Part shown: positions 1 through 11,224 of the stretch, one piece after another
Layout: the number at the start of each line of letters is the position of its first letter
Position numbering within the stretch: the first letter of the stretch is position 1
Assembly: GCF_003201855.1 (NCBI RefSeq)
Contig: NZ_QJKI01000019.1
Span: 1-64,000, forward strand
Reading direction: 5' to 3'
Length of the DNA stretch: 64,000 nt
DNA from: Rivihabitans pingtungensis
GTDB lineage: Bacteria; Pseudomonadota; Gammaproteobacteria; Burkholderiales; Aquaspirillaceae
The notes under the pieces: generated by a model
What the model saw: the letters and a program-made list of their open reading frames with translations, nothing else
The model's database searches: none
What the model was told of the DNA's origin: nothing
Position numbers and translations under genes: made by a program

Positions 1-753
1 AAATACAGCGAAGGCTTTGGCCCGCGCCCGCAGGCGATCAGCCATGTGCCGTATAACGACATTGCCGCCTTGCGCGCGGCGGTGAGCGCGCGCACCTGCG
101 CGATTGTGGTCGAGCCGGTGCAGGGCGAAGGCGGGGTGTTGCCGGCCAGCCGCGAGTACTTGCAAGCGGCGCGTGAATTGGCTGATGCACACGGCGCACT
201 GTTGATTTTTGATGAGGTGCAAACCGGCGTCGGCCGCACGGGCGCGCTGTACGCCTATCAACAATACGGCGTCACCCCGGATATTCTGACCAGCGCCAAG
301 GGCCTGGGCGGCGGCTTCCCGATTGGCGCCATGCTGACCACCAGCGAAATTGCCCAGCATTTCAGCGTCGGCACCCATGGCACGACTTACGGCGGCAATC
401 CGCTGGCCTGCGCGGTGGCGGAGGCGGTGATCGACACGGTGAACACGGCGGAAGTACAAGCCAATGTGACCGCACGCGCCGCGCAGCTGCGCACCGGGCT
501 GGAAGCGCTGAATGCTGAATTGGGGCTGTTTGCCGAGGTGCGCGGGATGGGGCTGTTGCTGGGGGCGGTGTTGCAGCCGGCCTACGCCGGCCAGGCGCGC
601 GAGCTGCTGCTGGCCGCCGCCCAGCACGGCGTGGTGGTGCTGCAAGCCGGCGCCGACGTGGTGCGCTTTGCCCCCTCGCTGGTGATCAGCGAGGCCGACA
701 TCGCCGAGGCGCTGGGCCGTTTGGCCACGGCGTGGCGTCAGTCAGCGCGCTAA
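1..753 (+). CDS. aruC: Succinylornithine/acetylornithine aminotransferase, 5' truncated by window edge
   Basis: This is the C-terminal 250 residues of a class III PLP aminotransferase; the frame is open to base 1, so the true start lies outside the window. The fragment has the cofactor-binding [11 protein letters not shown] stretch, the Schiff-base lysine in [13 protein letters not shown] (about fragment residue 100) and the [10 protein letters not shown] motif. In the AST pathway it converts N2-succinylornithine and 2-oxoglutarate to succinylglutamate semialdehyde and glutamate. It is the first visible gene of an operon in the Pseudomonas aru order C-F-G-D-B-E, which favours the catabolic role over a biosynthetic ArgD, although such enzymes often do both. 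Confidence 0.9.
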   Translation, partial: KYSEGFGPRPQAISHVPYNDIAALRAAVSARTCAIVVEPVQGEGGVLPASREYLQAARELADAHGALLIFDEVQTGVGRTGALYAYQQYGVTPDILTSAKGLGGGFPIGAMLTTSEIAQHFSVGTHGTTYGGNPLACAVAEAVIDTVNTAEVQANVTARAAQLRTGLEALNAELGLFAEVRGMGLLLGAVLQPAYAGQARELLLAAAQHGVVVLQAGADVVRFAPSLVISEADIAEALGRLATAWRQSAR

Positions 754-789
754 CGTTTACTTTATGACTGACCGACAGGAGTCCCCCTC

Positions 790-1803
790 ATGTACATCTT
801 TCGCCCGGTGACCGTCGCCGATTTGCCGGCCGTGGAAGCGCTGGCGGCGCAAAGCCCGGTGGGGGTCACCTCGCTGCCGGCCAACCGCGAGGCGCTGCTG
901 CATAAAATTCAAGCCTCGCAGGACGCGCTGGCCGCCGAGGTGCGGCTGTATGGCGAAGAGCGCTATTTCTTCACCGTGGAAGACCGCGCCAGCGGCCGGC
1001 TGCTGGGTTTGTCCGGCCTGGTGGCTTCGGCTGGGTATAACGAGCCGTTTTACAGTTTTCGCAACGAGCTGTTGATCCACGCCTCGCCGGAGCTGGGCAT
1101 CCACAACAAGATTCACGCCCTGTCGCTGTGCCACGACCTCACCGGCCATTCGCTGCTGACCTCGTTTTTTATCCTGCCGGAGCTGGGCGCCGGGCCGGCG
1201 GCCGAGCTGCTGTCGCGCAGCCGCCTGCTGTTCATGGCCGGCCACCCGGCGCGCTTTGCCGACACCGTGGTGTCCGAGATGCTGGGCGTCACCCGCGAGG
1301 ATGGCAGCTCGCCGTTCTGGGATGCGGTGGGCCGGGTGTTTTTTGGCCTGGATTACCACGAGGCCGAGCTGATTTGCGGGGTGAAGGGGCGCAAGTTCAT
1401 CGCCGAGCTGATGCGCCAGCACCCGATTTATGTGCCGTTGCTCAGCGCCGAGGCGCAGGCGGTGATTGGCGAAGTGGGCGAGGGCTCGCGCATTGCCTTT
1501 GACATCCTGGAGCGGGAAGGCTTTGAAACCGAAAACTACCTGGACATCTTCGACGGCGGCCCCACCCTGCTGGGCCGGCTGCCCGGCCTGCGCAGCTACG
1601 CCGGCAGCCGGGTGTGTCGGGTGCGGCTGGGGCCGGTGCAAGGCGGCGGGCCGTATCTGCTGGCCAATGGCGGCCTGAGCGATTTTTGCGCCACCCTGGC
1701 GCGCTTGCACCCGCCCGCGCATGGCGAAGTCACCGTGCCGCCAGACGTCGCCGCCGCGCTGGGGGTGGCGGAGGGCGAGATGGTGCGTCTGGCCGCTTTG
1801 TGA
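790..1803 (+). CDS. aruF: Arginine N-succinyltransferase, alpha-type subunit
   Basis: The 337-residue protein begins MYIFRPVTVADLPAVEALA and continues with SPVGVTSLP, as AruF/AstA proteins do. It catalyses the first AST step, succinyl-CoA + arginine to N2-succinylarginine, with a GNAT-like fold. It lies 36 bp after aruC and is followed by a paralogue, so the enzyme is probably a two-subunit form as in Pseudomonas rather than the single AstA of enterics. An AGGAG ribosome site precedes the ATG. Assignment to the F rather than G subunit rests on the N-terminus and gene order. Confidence 0.9.
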   Translation: MYIFRPVTVADLPAVEALAAQSPVGVTSLPANREALLHKIQASQDALAAEVRLYGEERYFFTVEDRASGRLLGLSGLVASAGYNEPFYSFRNELLIHASPELGIHNKIHALSLCHDLTGHSLLTSFFILPELGAGPAAELLSRSRLLFMAGHPARFADTVVSEMLGVTREDGSSPFWDAVGRVFFGLDYHEAELICGVKGRKFIAELMRQHPIYVPLLSAEAQAVIGEVGEGSRIAFDILEREGFETENYLDIFDGGPTLLGRLPGLRSYAGSRVCRVRLGPVQGGGPYLLANGGLSDFCATLARLHPPAHGEVTVPPDVAAALGVAEGEMVRLAAL

Positions 1804-1830
1804 TGCTGTATTTGTTTCTGGAGACTGTTC

Positions 1831-4351
<2,521 letters not shown>

Positions 4352-4362
4352 TGGAGCGCCAG

Positions 4363-5709
4363 ATGCACGCATTCGAAGCCAATTTTGACGGCCTGGTAGG
4401 CCCCACCCACAACTACGCCGGTTTGTCGTATGGCAATGTGGCCTCAACCGGCAATGGCCAGCGCGCCGCCAACCCGCGCCTGGCCGCCCGCCAGGGCCTG
4501 GACAAAATGAAAGCCCTGGCTGATCTGGGGTTTCGCCAGGGCGTGCTCGCCCCGCACGAGCGCCCGGACGTGGCCAGCCTGCGCCAGCTGGGCTTTGCCG
4601 GCAGCGACGCACAGGTGGTTGCCCGCGCCGCGCGCGAAGCGCCCGCCGTGCTGGCCGCATGCAGCTCGGCCTCGCCGATGTGGACGGCCAACGCCGCCAC
4701 TGTCAGCCCCTCGGCTGACAGCGCCGACGGCCGCGTGCACTTCACCCCGGCCAACCTCAACAATAAATTTCATCGCGCCATCGAGCACCCCACCACCGGC
4801 CGCGTGCTGGCCGCCACCTTTGCCGACCCGCGCTGCTTTGCCCACCACCCGGCGCTGCCGGCGCACATGGCCTTTGGCGACGAAGGCGCGGCCAACCACA
4901 CCCGGCTGTGCGCCGACTACGGCGCGCCCGGCGTGCAGCTGTTTGTCTACGGCCAGCGCGCCTTTGACGCCAGCGCCAACGGCCCGCGCCGCTACCCGGC
5001 CCGGCAAACGCTGGAAGCCAGCCAGGCGGTGGCCCGCCAGCACGGCCTGAACCCGGCGCGCGTGGTGTTTGCCCAGCAAGCGCCCGCCGCCATCGACGCC
5101 GGGGTGTTTCACAACGACGTGATCGCCGTGGGCAACCGCGACGTGCTGTTTTATCACCAGCACGCCTTTGCCGACGCCGACGCCACCCTGGCCGCGCTGG
5201 CCGACGCCATGCACGGCGTCGGCGCCAGCCTGCGCCCGCTGCAAGTGCCGGCGGCGGCGGTCAGCATCGAAGACGCCGTGCGCAGTTATCTGTTCAACAG
5301 CCAGCTGCTCAGCCGCGCCGACGGCCGCATGCTCTTGGTCGTGCCGGAAGAATGCCGCCACGTCGAGCCGGTGTGGGCCTATCTGCAAGACCTATTGGCC
5401 AGCCAGGGCCCGATTGCCGAAGTGCGGGTGTTTGACCTCAAGCAATCCATGCAAAACGGCGGCGGCCCGGCCTGCCTGCGCCTGCGCGTGGCGCTGACCG
5501 CCGACGAATGCGCGGCGGTCAACCCGGCGGTGTGGATCAACGACGCCCGCTACGCCAGCCTGTGCGCCTGGGTGGACCGCCACTACCGCGACCGCCTCAG
5601 CGCCGACGACCTGGCCGACCCGCAGCTGCTGCAAGAATGCCGCACCGCGCTGGATGAGCTCACCCAGCTGCTGCAACTGGGCGCTGTGTATCCTTTTCAG
5701 CGAGGCTGA
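4363..5709 (+). CDS. astB: N-succinylarginine dihydrolase
   Basis: This 448-residue protein starts [20 protein letters not shown], almost the canonical AstB N-terminus. It hydrolyses N2-succinylarginine to succinylornithine, two ammonia and CO2, using a Cys-His-Glu centre of the guanidino-modifying superfamily. The likely nucleophilic cysteine is in the C-terminal [14 protein letters not shown]. An ATG four codons upstream overlaps the astD stop, but GGAG at 4353 is correctly spaced for the ATG at 4363. Confidence 0.94.
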   Translation: MHAFEANFDGLVGPTHNYAGLSYGNVASTGNGQRAANPRLAARQGLDKMKALADLGFRQGVLAPHERPDVASLRQLGFAGSDAQVVARAAREAPAVLAACSSASPMWTANAATVSPSADSADGRVHFTPANLNNKFHRAIEHPTTGRVLAATFADPRCFAHHPALPAHMAFGDEGAANHTRLCADYGAPGVQLFVYGQRAFDASANGPRRYPARQTLEASQAVARQHGLNPARVVFAQQAPAAIDAGVFHNDVIAVGNRDVLFYHQHAFADADATLAALADAMHGVGASLRPLQVPAAAVSIEDAVRSYLFNSQLLSRADGRMLLVVPEECRHVEPVWAYLQDLLASQGPIAEVRVFDLKQSMQNGGGPACLRLRVALTADECAAVNPAVWINDARYASLCAWVDRHYRDRLSADDLADPQLLQECRTALDELTQLLQLGAVYPFQRG

Positions 5710-5711
5710 CC

Positions 5712-6701
5712 ATGATGGGAGATTTGCTCGCCGCCGTGCTGCACGACCGCCCGGCGTTGACCGCCGCCCGCCCGCTGGCCGGCGGCGGCCAAGTGGAAGA
5801 ATGGGACCAGGGCGTGTGGTGCTTCACCCCCGCCGCGCCCAGCCAGTTTGACCTCGTGCTGTCCGCCGGGGTGCACGGCAACGAAACCGCCCCGGTCGAG
5901 CTGCTCGACCAACTGGGTCAGGCCCTGCTGGACGGCAGCCAGCCGCTGCGCTGCCGGCTGCTGCTGATCCTGGGCAACCCGGCGGCGCTGCGCCAGGGCG
6001 TGCGCTATCTGGACGAAGACATGAACCGCCAGTTCGGCGCCCAGCCCGGCGGCGGCCGCGACGCCCAGCGCGCCCACGCCCTGCGCCAGCACATCCAGCG
6101 CTTTTTTGCCGACGGCGCGCCCACCGCCCTGCGTGTGCATTACGACCTGCACACCGCCATCCGTGGCTCGCTGATCGAGCAATTTGCCCTGTGCGCCGCC
6201 CCCGACCCGGCCGAGGCGCGCTTTGACCCGCTGGCCTGGCTGGCCGCCGCCGGCATGCGCGCCGCCCTGCTCTACCAGCGCAGCGCCCCCACCCTCACCG
6301 CCTGGACCCACAGCCAGCACCACGCCCACGCCGCCACCCTGGAACTGGGCAAAGCCCGACCCTTCGGCCACAACCAGGCCATCGACCTGAGCCAACTGGC
6401 GCAACAACTGCGCCACTGGCTGGCCAGCCCCACCCTGCCCGCCGCCCCCAACACCTCGCCACCACCCATGCCCTGCTTTCGCGTCGCCCGCGACATCCCC
6501 CGCCTGAGCGACGCCTTCCGCCTGCACCTGGCCGCCGACACCGCCAACTTCACCCCGCTTTACCCAGGCCAACTGCTGGCCGAAGACGGCGACACCCGCT
6601 ATGTGATTGACGAACAAGACGCCCGGGTGATTTTTCCGAACCCGAACGTGGCCAATGGCCAGCGGGCGGGGCTGGTGATTGTGCCGTGGGATTTGCCGTA
6701 A
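5712..6701 (+). CDS. astE: Succinylglutamate desuccinylase
   Basis: The 329-residue zinc carboxypeptidase-like enzyme cleaves N-succinylglutamate to glutamate and succinate, ending the AST pathway. The zinc ligands are visible as HGNET (His55, Glu58) and the later histidine of VHYDLHTA. It follows astB by 2 bp, so translation is probably coupled. Two adjacent ATG codons could start it; the first is given. No regulator such as AstR lies in this part of the operon. Confidence 0.92.
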   Translation: MMGDLLAAVLHDRPALTAARPLAGGGQVEEWDQGVWCFTPAAPSQFDLVLSAGVHGNETAPVELLDQLGQALLDGSQPLRCRLLLILGNPAALRQGVRYLDEDMNRQFGAQPGGGRDAQRAHALRQHIQRFFADGAPTALRVHYDLHTAIRGSLIEQFALCAAPDPAEARFDPLAWLAAAGMRAALLYQRSAPTLTAWTHSQHHAHAATLELGKARPFGHNQAIDLSQLAQQLRHWLASPTLPAAPNTSPPPMPCFRVARDIPRLSDAFRLHLAADTANFTPLYPGQLLAEDGDTRYVIDEQDARVIFPNPNVANGQRAGLVIVPWDLP

Positions 6702-6717
6702 ATTGCCATGATTTAAT

Positions 6718-6736
6718 CATTAGCGTTATGCTAATG
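6718..6736 (+). terminator. Hairpin after the AST operon
   Basis: A perfect 7-bp stem (CATTAGC/GCTAATG) with a 5-base loop lies 17 bases after the astE stop. It can be extended by flanking GCCAT/ATGGC pairing across a bulge. No U-tract follows, so it may be a processing or weak termination structure. Confidence 0.45.
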
Positions 6737-6855
6737 GCCCCGTCCGCGCGCCTATCATTCGGTCTGTGTTTGCTGGCGGGGCTGAGGGCGAAAGGCCGCG
6801 TGCGGATCACCAGGACGGCGTTGAAAAACCATCGCGCTCGCGTCGAAAGGATGTA

Positions 6856-7386
6856 ATGCATACTTACAATAAAATATATCTGGCTGGAGAAATGTTGGTT
6901 GAGTCGGCTAGAGTTTATCGGGCTGCGCGGCGACGAGTGGAGTTTGTTTCTGCTATTTTGTTGGCAGGTGCGGTGATAGGCATTATTGCTCCCTATATTG
7001 AAGAACTAGGCGGACAAGCATCTGATCATGATTTTGTTGATTTATTGGTTGCCATGAAGAGGCTAAGGGGAGCCACCCCGCAAGATCTAAAAAGATATAC
7101 TGCTAAGGTTATTCGGGAGCGACGCTATGTTTATAACAGCTTAAAGCATGCAGGGAAGAAGAAAAGAGGTGAGTCTCCAGAAATCAAACCATCAGATGAT
7201 TGTGAGTTAATAGCTGATTTGCAGTTAGAAGCTTATAGTGTAATAGGTCGAGCCATCGATGACTATATAAAATATATAAACATAAAAGATAGGGGAGGCT
7301 GTTTTAGACTGGTGAATAATTTGCCTGAGCAGCTTCTCGATATTCTGCAGATGCCCTGGGTTGAAGAGTATCCGCATCAGTTTTGA
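6856..7386 (+). CDS. Hypothetical AT-rich orphan protein with one hydrophobic segment
   Basis: I do not recognise this 176-residue protein (MHTYNKIYLAGEMLVESARV...). A hydrophobic stretch at about residues 27-45 (EFVSAILLAGAVIGIIA) could be one membrane helix; the rest is charged with a lysine-rich patch near 105-115. The ATG at 6856 is preceded by AAAGG, which decides the start. Base composition is much more AT-rich than in neighbouring genes and codon use differs (ATA, AAA, TTA common), suggesting transfer. It lies directly upstream of a MNT/HEPN toxin-antitoxin pair. Confidence 0.7.
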   Translation: MHTYNKIYLAGEMLVESARVYRAARRRVEFVSAILLAGAVIGIIAPYIEELGGQASDHDFVDLLVAMKRLRGATPQDLKRYTAKVIRERRYVYNSLKHAGKKKRGESPEIKPSDDCELIADLQLEAYSVIGRAIDDYIKYINIKDRGGCFRLVNNLPEQLLDILQMPWVEEYPHQF

Positions 7387-7481
7387 TAAAAAATAAAAAA
7401 CTTAAGGACGAGTTGAGCTATATGCCTATTTTCAAACCATTGCCTGCTCATGAAAATATATAAACCTTTTTCATACAAAAC

Positions 7482-7916
7482 ATGTCCATCCCTGCATCTC
7501 GCCTCCTCTCCCGCACCCTCACCCCAGATGGCCTGATCGTGCGCACCTTGCGCACGCACTGGCCCGAAGCGCTGGCGATTTACGCTTTTGGCAGCCAGAT
7601 ACAAGGTCAGGCCGGCCCTGAGAGTGATCTTGATCTGGCGCTATTGCTACCCGCTTATGCTGACCCCCTGGTGCGCTGGGATGTGGCTCAGCAGCTGGCG
7701 ATTGCGCTGGGCTGTGATGTGGATTTGCTCGATCTGCGCGCGGCCAGCACGGTGATGCAATATCAGGTGATTACCACGGGGCAATGTCTTTGGGCGCAGC
7801 AGCCGGCGGCGGGTTTGTTTGAGTGTTTTGTCTTGAGCGAAAAGCTGGATTTCGATGCCGCTCGCGCGGGTTTATTGACGGAGATTGCCGAGCAAGGAAA
7901 AGTCTATGCGCGATGA
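7482..7916 (+). CDS. mntA: MntA-type nucleotidyltransferase antitoxin (MNT domain)
   Basis: A minimal nucleotidyltransferase of 144 residues with the polymerase-beta-fold signature GS(37-38)-x10-D(49)LD(51) and a probable third acidic residue in CDVDLLDL. MntA-like proteins neutralise HEPN toxins, in one characterised pair by adding AMP to the toxin tyrosine. The gene overlaps the HEPN gene by 11 bases, the usual arrangement. Conservation of the active-site residues suggests an enzymatically active antitoxin. Family is clear; the exact mechanism here is inference. Confidence 0.85.
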   Translation: MSIPASRLLSRTLTPDGLIVRTLRTHWPEALAIYAFGSQIQGQAGPESDLDLALLLPAYADPLVRWDVAQQLAIALGCDVDLLDLRAASTVMQYQVITTGQCLWAQQPAAGLFECFVLSEKLDFDAARAGLLTEIAEQGKVYAR

Positions 7917-8328
7917 TGTATTGTTTAACAAAGCCGCCACGATTGAGCGCTGTGTGGCGCGAGCCAAAGAAGAGTTTTTAGCGGCAGGCGAGCACTTTGC
8001 CACGGATTTCACCCGTCAGGACGCTGCCGTGCTGAATGTGCAGCGAGCGTGCGAGGCAGCGCTGGACATGGGGCAGCATCTGATCCGCCGTGAAAAACTG
8101 GGCATTCCGCAAAGCGCGCGGGATGTGTTTGCTTTATTGCATGCCGGTGGCTGGATTGACTCGGCCTTGGCGGTGAGCCTGCAAAAAATGGTCGGGTTCC
8201 GCAATATTGCTGTGCATGACTATCAGGCCTTGCTGATTCCGATTGTCACCGAGGTGATTCGCCATCATCTGGACGATTTTTTGCGCTATAGCCAGCATGT
8301 GCTGCAACGGGCGCATCCCTCGGCGTAA
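7906..8328 (+). CDS. hepT: HepT-type HEPN ribonuclease toxin (DUF86)
   Basis: A 140-residue all-helical HEPN protein. The RX4HXY RNase motif is intact as R99-NIAV-H104-D-Y106. HepT toxins cleave RNA or tRNA until modified by the cognate MntA. I placed the start at the ATG at 7906 because AGGAA precedes it and it overlaps the end of mntA; a longer in-frame start at 7885 is less likely. The pair follows an AT-rich orphan gene, as expected for a mobile stress or defence cassette. Confidence 0.87.
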   Translation: MRDDVLFNKAATIERCVARAKEEFLAAGEHFATDFTRQDAAVLNVQRACEAALDMGQHLIRREKLGIPQSARDVFALLHAGGWIDSALAVSLQKMVGFRNIAVHDYQALLIPIVTEVIRHHLDDFLRYSQHVLQRAHPSA

Positions 8329-8445
8329 AAACCGCTTTAACGCTATGCTTGGTGAGGTGGCGTGGTCTTGTCCGTGAACCCGCGCTTGCTCAGGGCTGCG
8401 CTTTGCCCATTTCTTTGGCGTGATCAGCCGTTTTAAGGAGATCCC

Positions 8446-8991
8446 ATGAGTCTGCAATTTCTTGGCCTGGCCGGCAGTTTGCGCGCCAAATCCACCAATC
8501 GCGGTTTGCTGCGCGCGGCGCAGGGGCAGTTGCCGGCAGGGGTGAGCCTGGCGCTGGCGGAGTTGGCCGATGTGCCGTTTTATAATGCGGATTTGACCGA
8601 AAAGCCGGCGGCGGTGCAGCGGGTGCTGGCGCAGTTGGCGGCGGCGGATGCCTTGGTGCTGGCTTGCCCCGAGTACAATTATTCGCTGGCGCCAGCGCTG
8701 AAAAACATGCTGGATTGGGCTTCGCGCGAGCCGGATAACGCCTTGCTGGCCGGCAAGCCGGTGGCGATCATGGGGGCGGGCGGCGGCATGGGCACGTCGC
8801 GGGCGCAATACCATTTGCGCCAGGTGTGCGTGTATCTGGATTTGCATCCGCTGAACAAGCCGGAGGTGTTCGCCAATGCCTTTGCCGGCGGTTTTGACGA
8901 GCATGGCGATGTGCGCGACGAGCGCTTGCTGGGCCAGTTGGCGGCGCAGATGCAGGCGCTGAAAGACTGGACTTTGCGTTTGCGTGCATAG
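8446..8991 (+). CDS. NADPH-dependent FMN reductase family protein
   Basis: This 181-residue flavodoxin-like protein has the phosphate-binding LAGSLRAKSTNRGLL near the N-terminus, then CPEYNYSLAPALKNMLDW and MGAGGGMGTSRAQYHLRQV, all typical of the NADPH:FMN/quinone reductase family (ChrR/YieF/SsuE-like). It probably reduces FMN, quinones or chromate with NAD(P)H. AAGGAG precedes the ATG. It stands alone, with a hairpin after the stop. The physiological substrate cannot be told from sequence. Confidence 0.85.
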   Translation: MSLQFLGLAGSLRAKSTNRGLLRAAQGQLPAGVSLALAELADVPFYNADLTEKPAAVQRVLAQLAAADALVLACPEYNYSLAPALKNMLDWASREPDNALLAGKPVAIMGAGGGMGTSRAQYHLRQVCVYLDLHPLNKPEVFANAFAGGFDEHGDVRDERLLGQLAAQMQALKDWTLRLRA

Positions 8992-9003
8992 CAGGCGGTG
9001 TGG

Positions 9004-9027
9004 CCACACCCGCTCATCCGGGTGTGG
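9004..9027 (+). terminator. Terminator-like hairpin after the FMN reductase gene
   Basis: A perfect 9-bp stem CCACACCCG/CGGGTGTGG with a 6-base loop begins 12 bases after the stop codon. Only a short T-poor tract follows, so termination may be weak. Confidence 0.5.
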
Positions 9028-9137
9028 TGCTTGGCAGCGTCACTGGGTGCTCGCGTCACTGGGCACTGGTGCGCAGCAGAGGCTGCAGCGCACAGGCGGC
9101 GAGTTTCTGACCATATCGCAAACCTTTGAACGTGTGC

Positions 9138-9572
9138 TCAGCGCGCCGCCAGTGCGCGCATCACCCGCTTCCATTGCCCTTCGGCCTCGGCGCCGACTTC
9201 GGCAAACACCTTGCCCATCAGCGCGTGCTGGGCGGCGGACAATGCCGCTTCCAGCTCGGCGCCGGCCGGGGTGAGCGTCAGCTCGCGCACCCGGCGGTCG
9301 TGCTGGCCCACTTCGACGGCAATCAGCCCGCGTTCGATCAATTGCCGCAGCGGCGCGTTCAGCGCCTGCTTGCTCACCCCGAGAATGCCCAATAGCGCGT
9401 TGACGCTCAGCCCAGGATGGCGGCCGACAAAATACAGCGCGCGGTGGTGCACGCGTTGCAGGCCGCGTTCGGCCAGCACTTGGTCGGGCAGGGCGGTGAA
9501 GGCGCGAAAGCCATAAAAAAACAGTTCCAGCGCTTCGTCCAGCGCCGGGTCACGGGAATTTTGGTCAATCAT
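9138..9572 (-). CDS. MarR-family transcriptional regulator
   Basis: The 144-residue protein has the MarR winged-helix layout: an N-terminal dimerisation helix, then VHHRALYFVGRHPGLSVNALLGILGVSKQALNAPLRQLIERGLI (HTH) and the wing GQHDRRVRELTLTPAG with the conserved DRR. It is divergent from the aminotransferase gene at 9647, and TTGACTA half-sites lie in the shared intergenic region, so it probably represses itself and/or that gene. The ATG at 9572 is preferred; an in-frame TTG at 9590 is an alternative. Confidence 0.88.
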   Translation of the reverse strand: MIDQNSRDPALDEALELFFYGFRAFTALPDQVLAERGLQRVHHRALYFVGRHPGLSVNALLGILGVSKQALNAPLRQLIERGLIAVEVGQHDRRVRELTLTPAGAELEAALSAAQHALMGKVFAEVGAEAEGQWKRVMRALAAR

Positions 9573-9602
9573 GTTGACTATTTTATCCAAAGCGGCGAAT
9601 AA

Positions 9603-9624
9603 TTAGGTCAACTTTATTGACTAA
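9603..9624. promoter_or_regulatory. Probable MarR operator between divergent genes
   Basis: An imperfect dyad TTAGGTCAA-CTTTA-TTGACTAA lies in the 74-bp gap between the MarR gene and the aminotransferase. Another TTGACTA half-site is at 9574-9580 and a GGTCAA at 9563. The placement suits autoregulation; binding is inferred. Confidence 0.5.
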
Positions 9625-9646
9625 AGCCAACCCATGGAGACCCGTC

Positions 9647-10801
9647 ATGTTATCGCAGCGCACCGCCCGCCTCACCTCTTCCCTGATCCGCGACATCCTC
9701 GCCGCCGCCCAGCGGCCGGGCATGATTTCGTTTGCCGGCGGCCTGCCGGCCAGCGAAACGCTGGCGCTGCCCCGGCTGGAAGATGTGCCGGACGGGGTGA
9801 TGCAATACGGCCCGTCCGAAGGCGAGCCGGCGTTGCGCGAGGCGGTGGCCGAGCGGGCGCGCGCCATGGGCATGCGCTGTGACGCCAGCCAGGTGCTGAT
9901 CCTCACCGGCTCGCAGCAGGGCATTGATCTGGTGTCCAAGCTGCTGATCGACCCCGGCACGCCGGTGCTGCTGGAAGCGCCGACGTATCTGGCGGCTTTG
10001 CAGTCGTTTCAGTTTTTTGGCGCCGATTGCCGCAGCGTGGCGCTGGGCGAGCACGGGCCGGACCTGGACGCGCTGCGCGCCGGGCTGGCGGCCAAGCCGG
10101 CGTTTGCCTATTTGATTCCGACTTTTCAGAACCCGTCCGGCCGCTGCTACGACGCCGCCCATCGCGACGCGACGGCCGAGGCGCTGGACGCCCAGCAGGT
10201 GCTGCTGGTGGAGGACGACCCTTACCGCGAGCTGGTGTACGACGAGGCCTGCGAGCGCACGCCGCTGTGCGCGCGGCTGACGCGCGCGCCGTGGATTTAT
10301 CTGGGCAGCTTTTCGAAAACCCTGGCCCCCGGCCTGCGCGTGGGCTATCTGATTGCTTCGCCCGAGTTGTTTCCGTATTTGCTCAAGCTCAAGCAGGCGG
10401 CGGATTTGCACAGCAACCGGCTGAGCCAGTGGCTGGTGCTGTCGCAATTGCAGGGCGACTTTGCCGGCCACCTGGCCCGGCTGCGCACGCTGTACCGCGA
10501 GCGCCGCGACCAGATGCACGCGGCGCTGAGCGAGCAATTGGGTGAGGCAGCCAGCTGGCAATGCCCGCCGGGCGGGCTGTTTTTTTGGTTGCAGCTGAAT
10601 ACGCCGGGCATCGACACCCGCACGCTCTTGCCCGAAGCGATGGCGCGCGGGCTGGCCTTTATGCCGGGCGAGCCGTTTTTCCCGAATGCGCCGGCGGCGG
10701 TGAGCGCGATGCGGCTGAATTTCAGCCACAGCGACCCGGCCAGCCTGCGCCAGGGGGTGCGCTTGCTGGCTGAGTTGCTGCATGAGCAGCAAGAGGGGTG
10801 A
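9647..10801 (+). CDS. PLP-dependent class I/II aminotransferase (2-aminoadipate aminotransferase-like)
   Basis: A 384-residue fold-type I aminotransferase resembling LysN/ARO8-like enzymes and the aminotransferase part of MocR proteins, but with no DNA-binding domain. Motifs: MQYGPSEGEPALREAVAERA near the N-terminus, LTGSQQGIDLVSKLL, FQNPSGRCY, VEDDPYRELVYDE and the PLP lysine in YLGSFSKTLAPGLRVGY. The substrate is probably a branched, aromatic or 2-amino dicarboxylic acid. GGAG sits before the ATG at 9647; a TTG 30 bases upstream lies inside the presumed operator and is rejected. Likely controlled by the divergent MarR regulator. Confidence 0.85.
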   Translation: MLSQRTARLTSSLIRDILAAAQRPGMISFAGGLPASETLALPRLEDVPDGVMQYGPSEGEPALREAVAERARAMGMRCDASQVLILTGSQQGIDLVSKLLIDPGTPVLLEAPTYLAALQSFQFFGADCRSVALGEHGPDLDALRAGLAAKPAFAYLIPTFQNPSGRCYDAAHRDATAEALDAQQVLLVEDDPYRELVYDEACERTPLCARLTRAPWIYLGSFSKTLAPGLRVGYLIASPELFPYLLKLKQAADLHSNRLSQWLVLSQLQGDFAGHLARLRTLYRERRDQMHAALSEQLGEAASWQCPPGGLFFWLQLNTPGIDTRTLLPEAMARGLAFMPGEPFFPNAPAAVSAMRLNFSHSDPASLRQGVRLLAELLHEQQEG

Positions 10802-10941
10802 ACCCGGCTGTGCAGGCTAAGCGGGAATTTTCATGCGTTAAAATTATGGATCATGCCAAATAAGTTCACCCTGTGCGCAAGTGAGCGAAGTTCATGAAAA
10901 AATGCACTAAACCACGCTGACGACAGGGAACTTTTGCTGAC

Positions 10942-11014
10942 ATAATCCGGTCTCTCGGATTACCCACACTGCTGACCCACACCAGCTTGTCATCGCAAGC
11001 TTTCGCTGTGGGTC
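10942..11014. other. Two tandem perfect hairpins in a gene-free 423-bp gap
   Basis: The gap 10802-11224 has no convincing gene. It contains TAATCCG-6-CGGATTA (10942-10961), followed by TGACCCACA (10972-10980) pairing with TGTGGGTCA (11006-11014) and enclosing an inner AGCTTG/CAAGCT stem. A GTCAGCAAT direct repeat (11155, 11175) lies just before the next gene. It could be a small RNA or a leader; no function can be assigned. Confidence 0.5.
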
Positions 11015-11224
11015 ATGCCTTTCCGGCTCACAACTGAGACTGACTTTCGTTCATGTCGATAGCCAGACTTGCTATATTCGTGCCTTTGTACGTATAAATA
11101 CTTAAAATACGTGCTTGAATTTTTGCACGAACAAGCGGAACATCACATCTGGCCGTCAGCAATAGTTGACTAGTGTCAGCAATTGTCAGAGTGACCGTAT
11201 GTTTTACAGAAGGCTTACCCTAAT

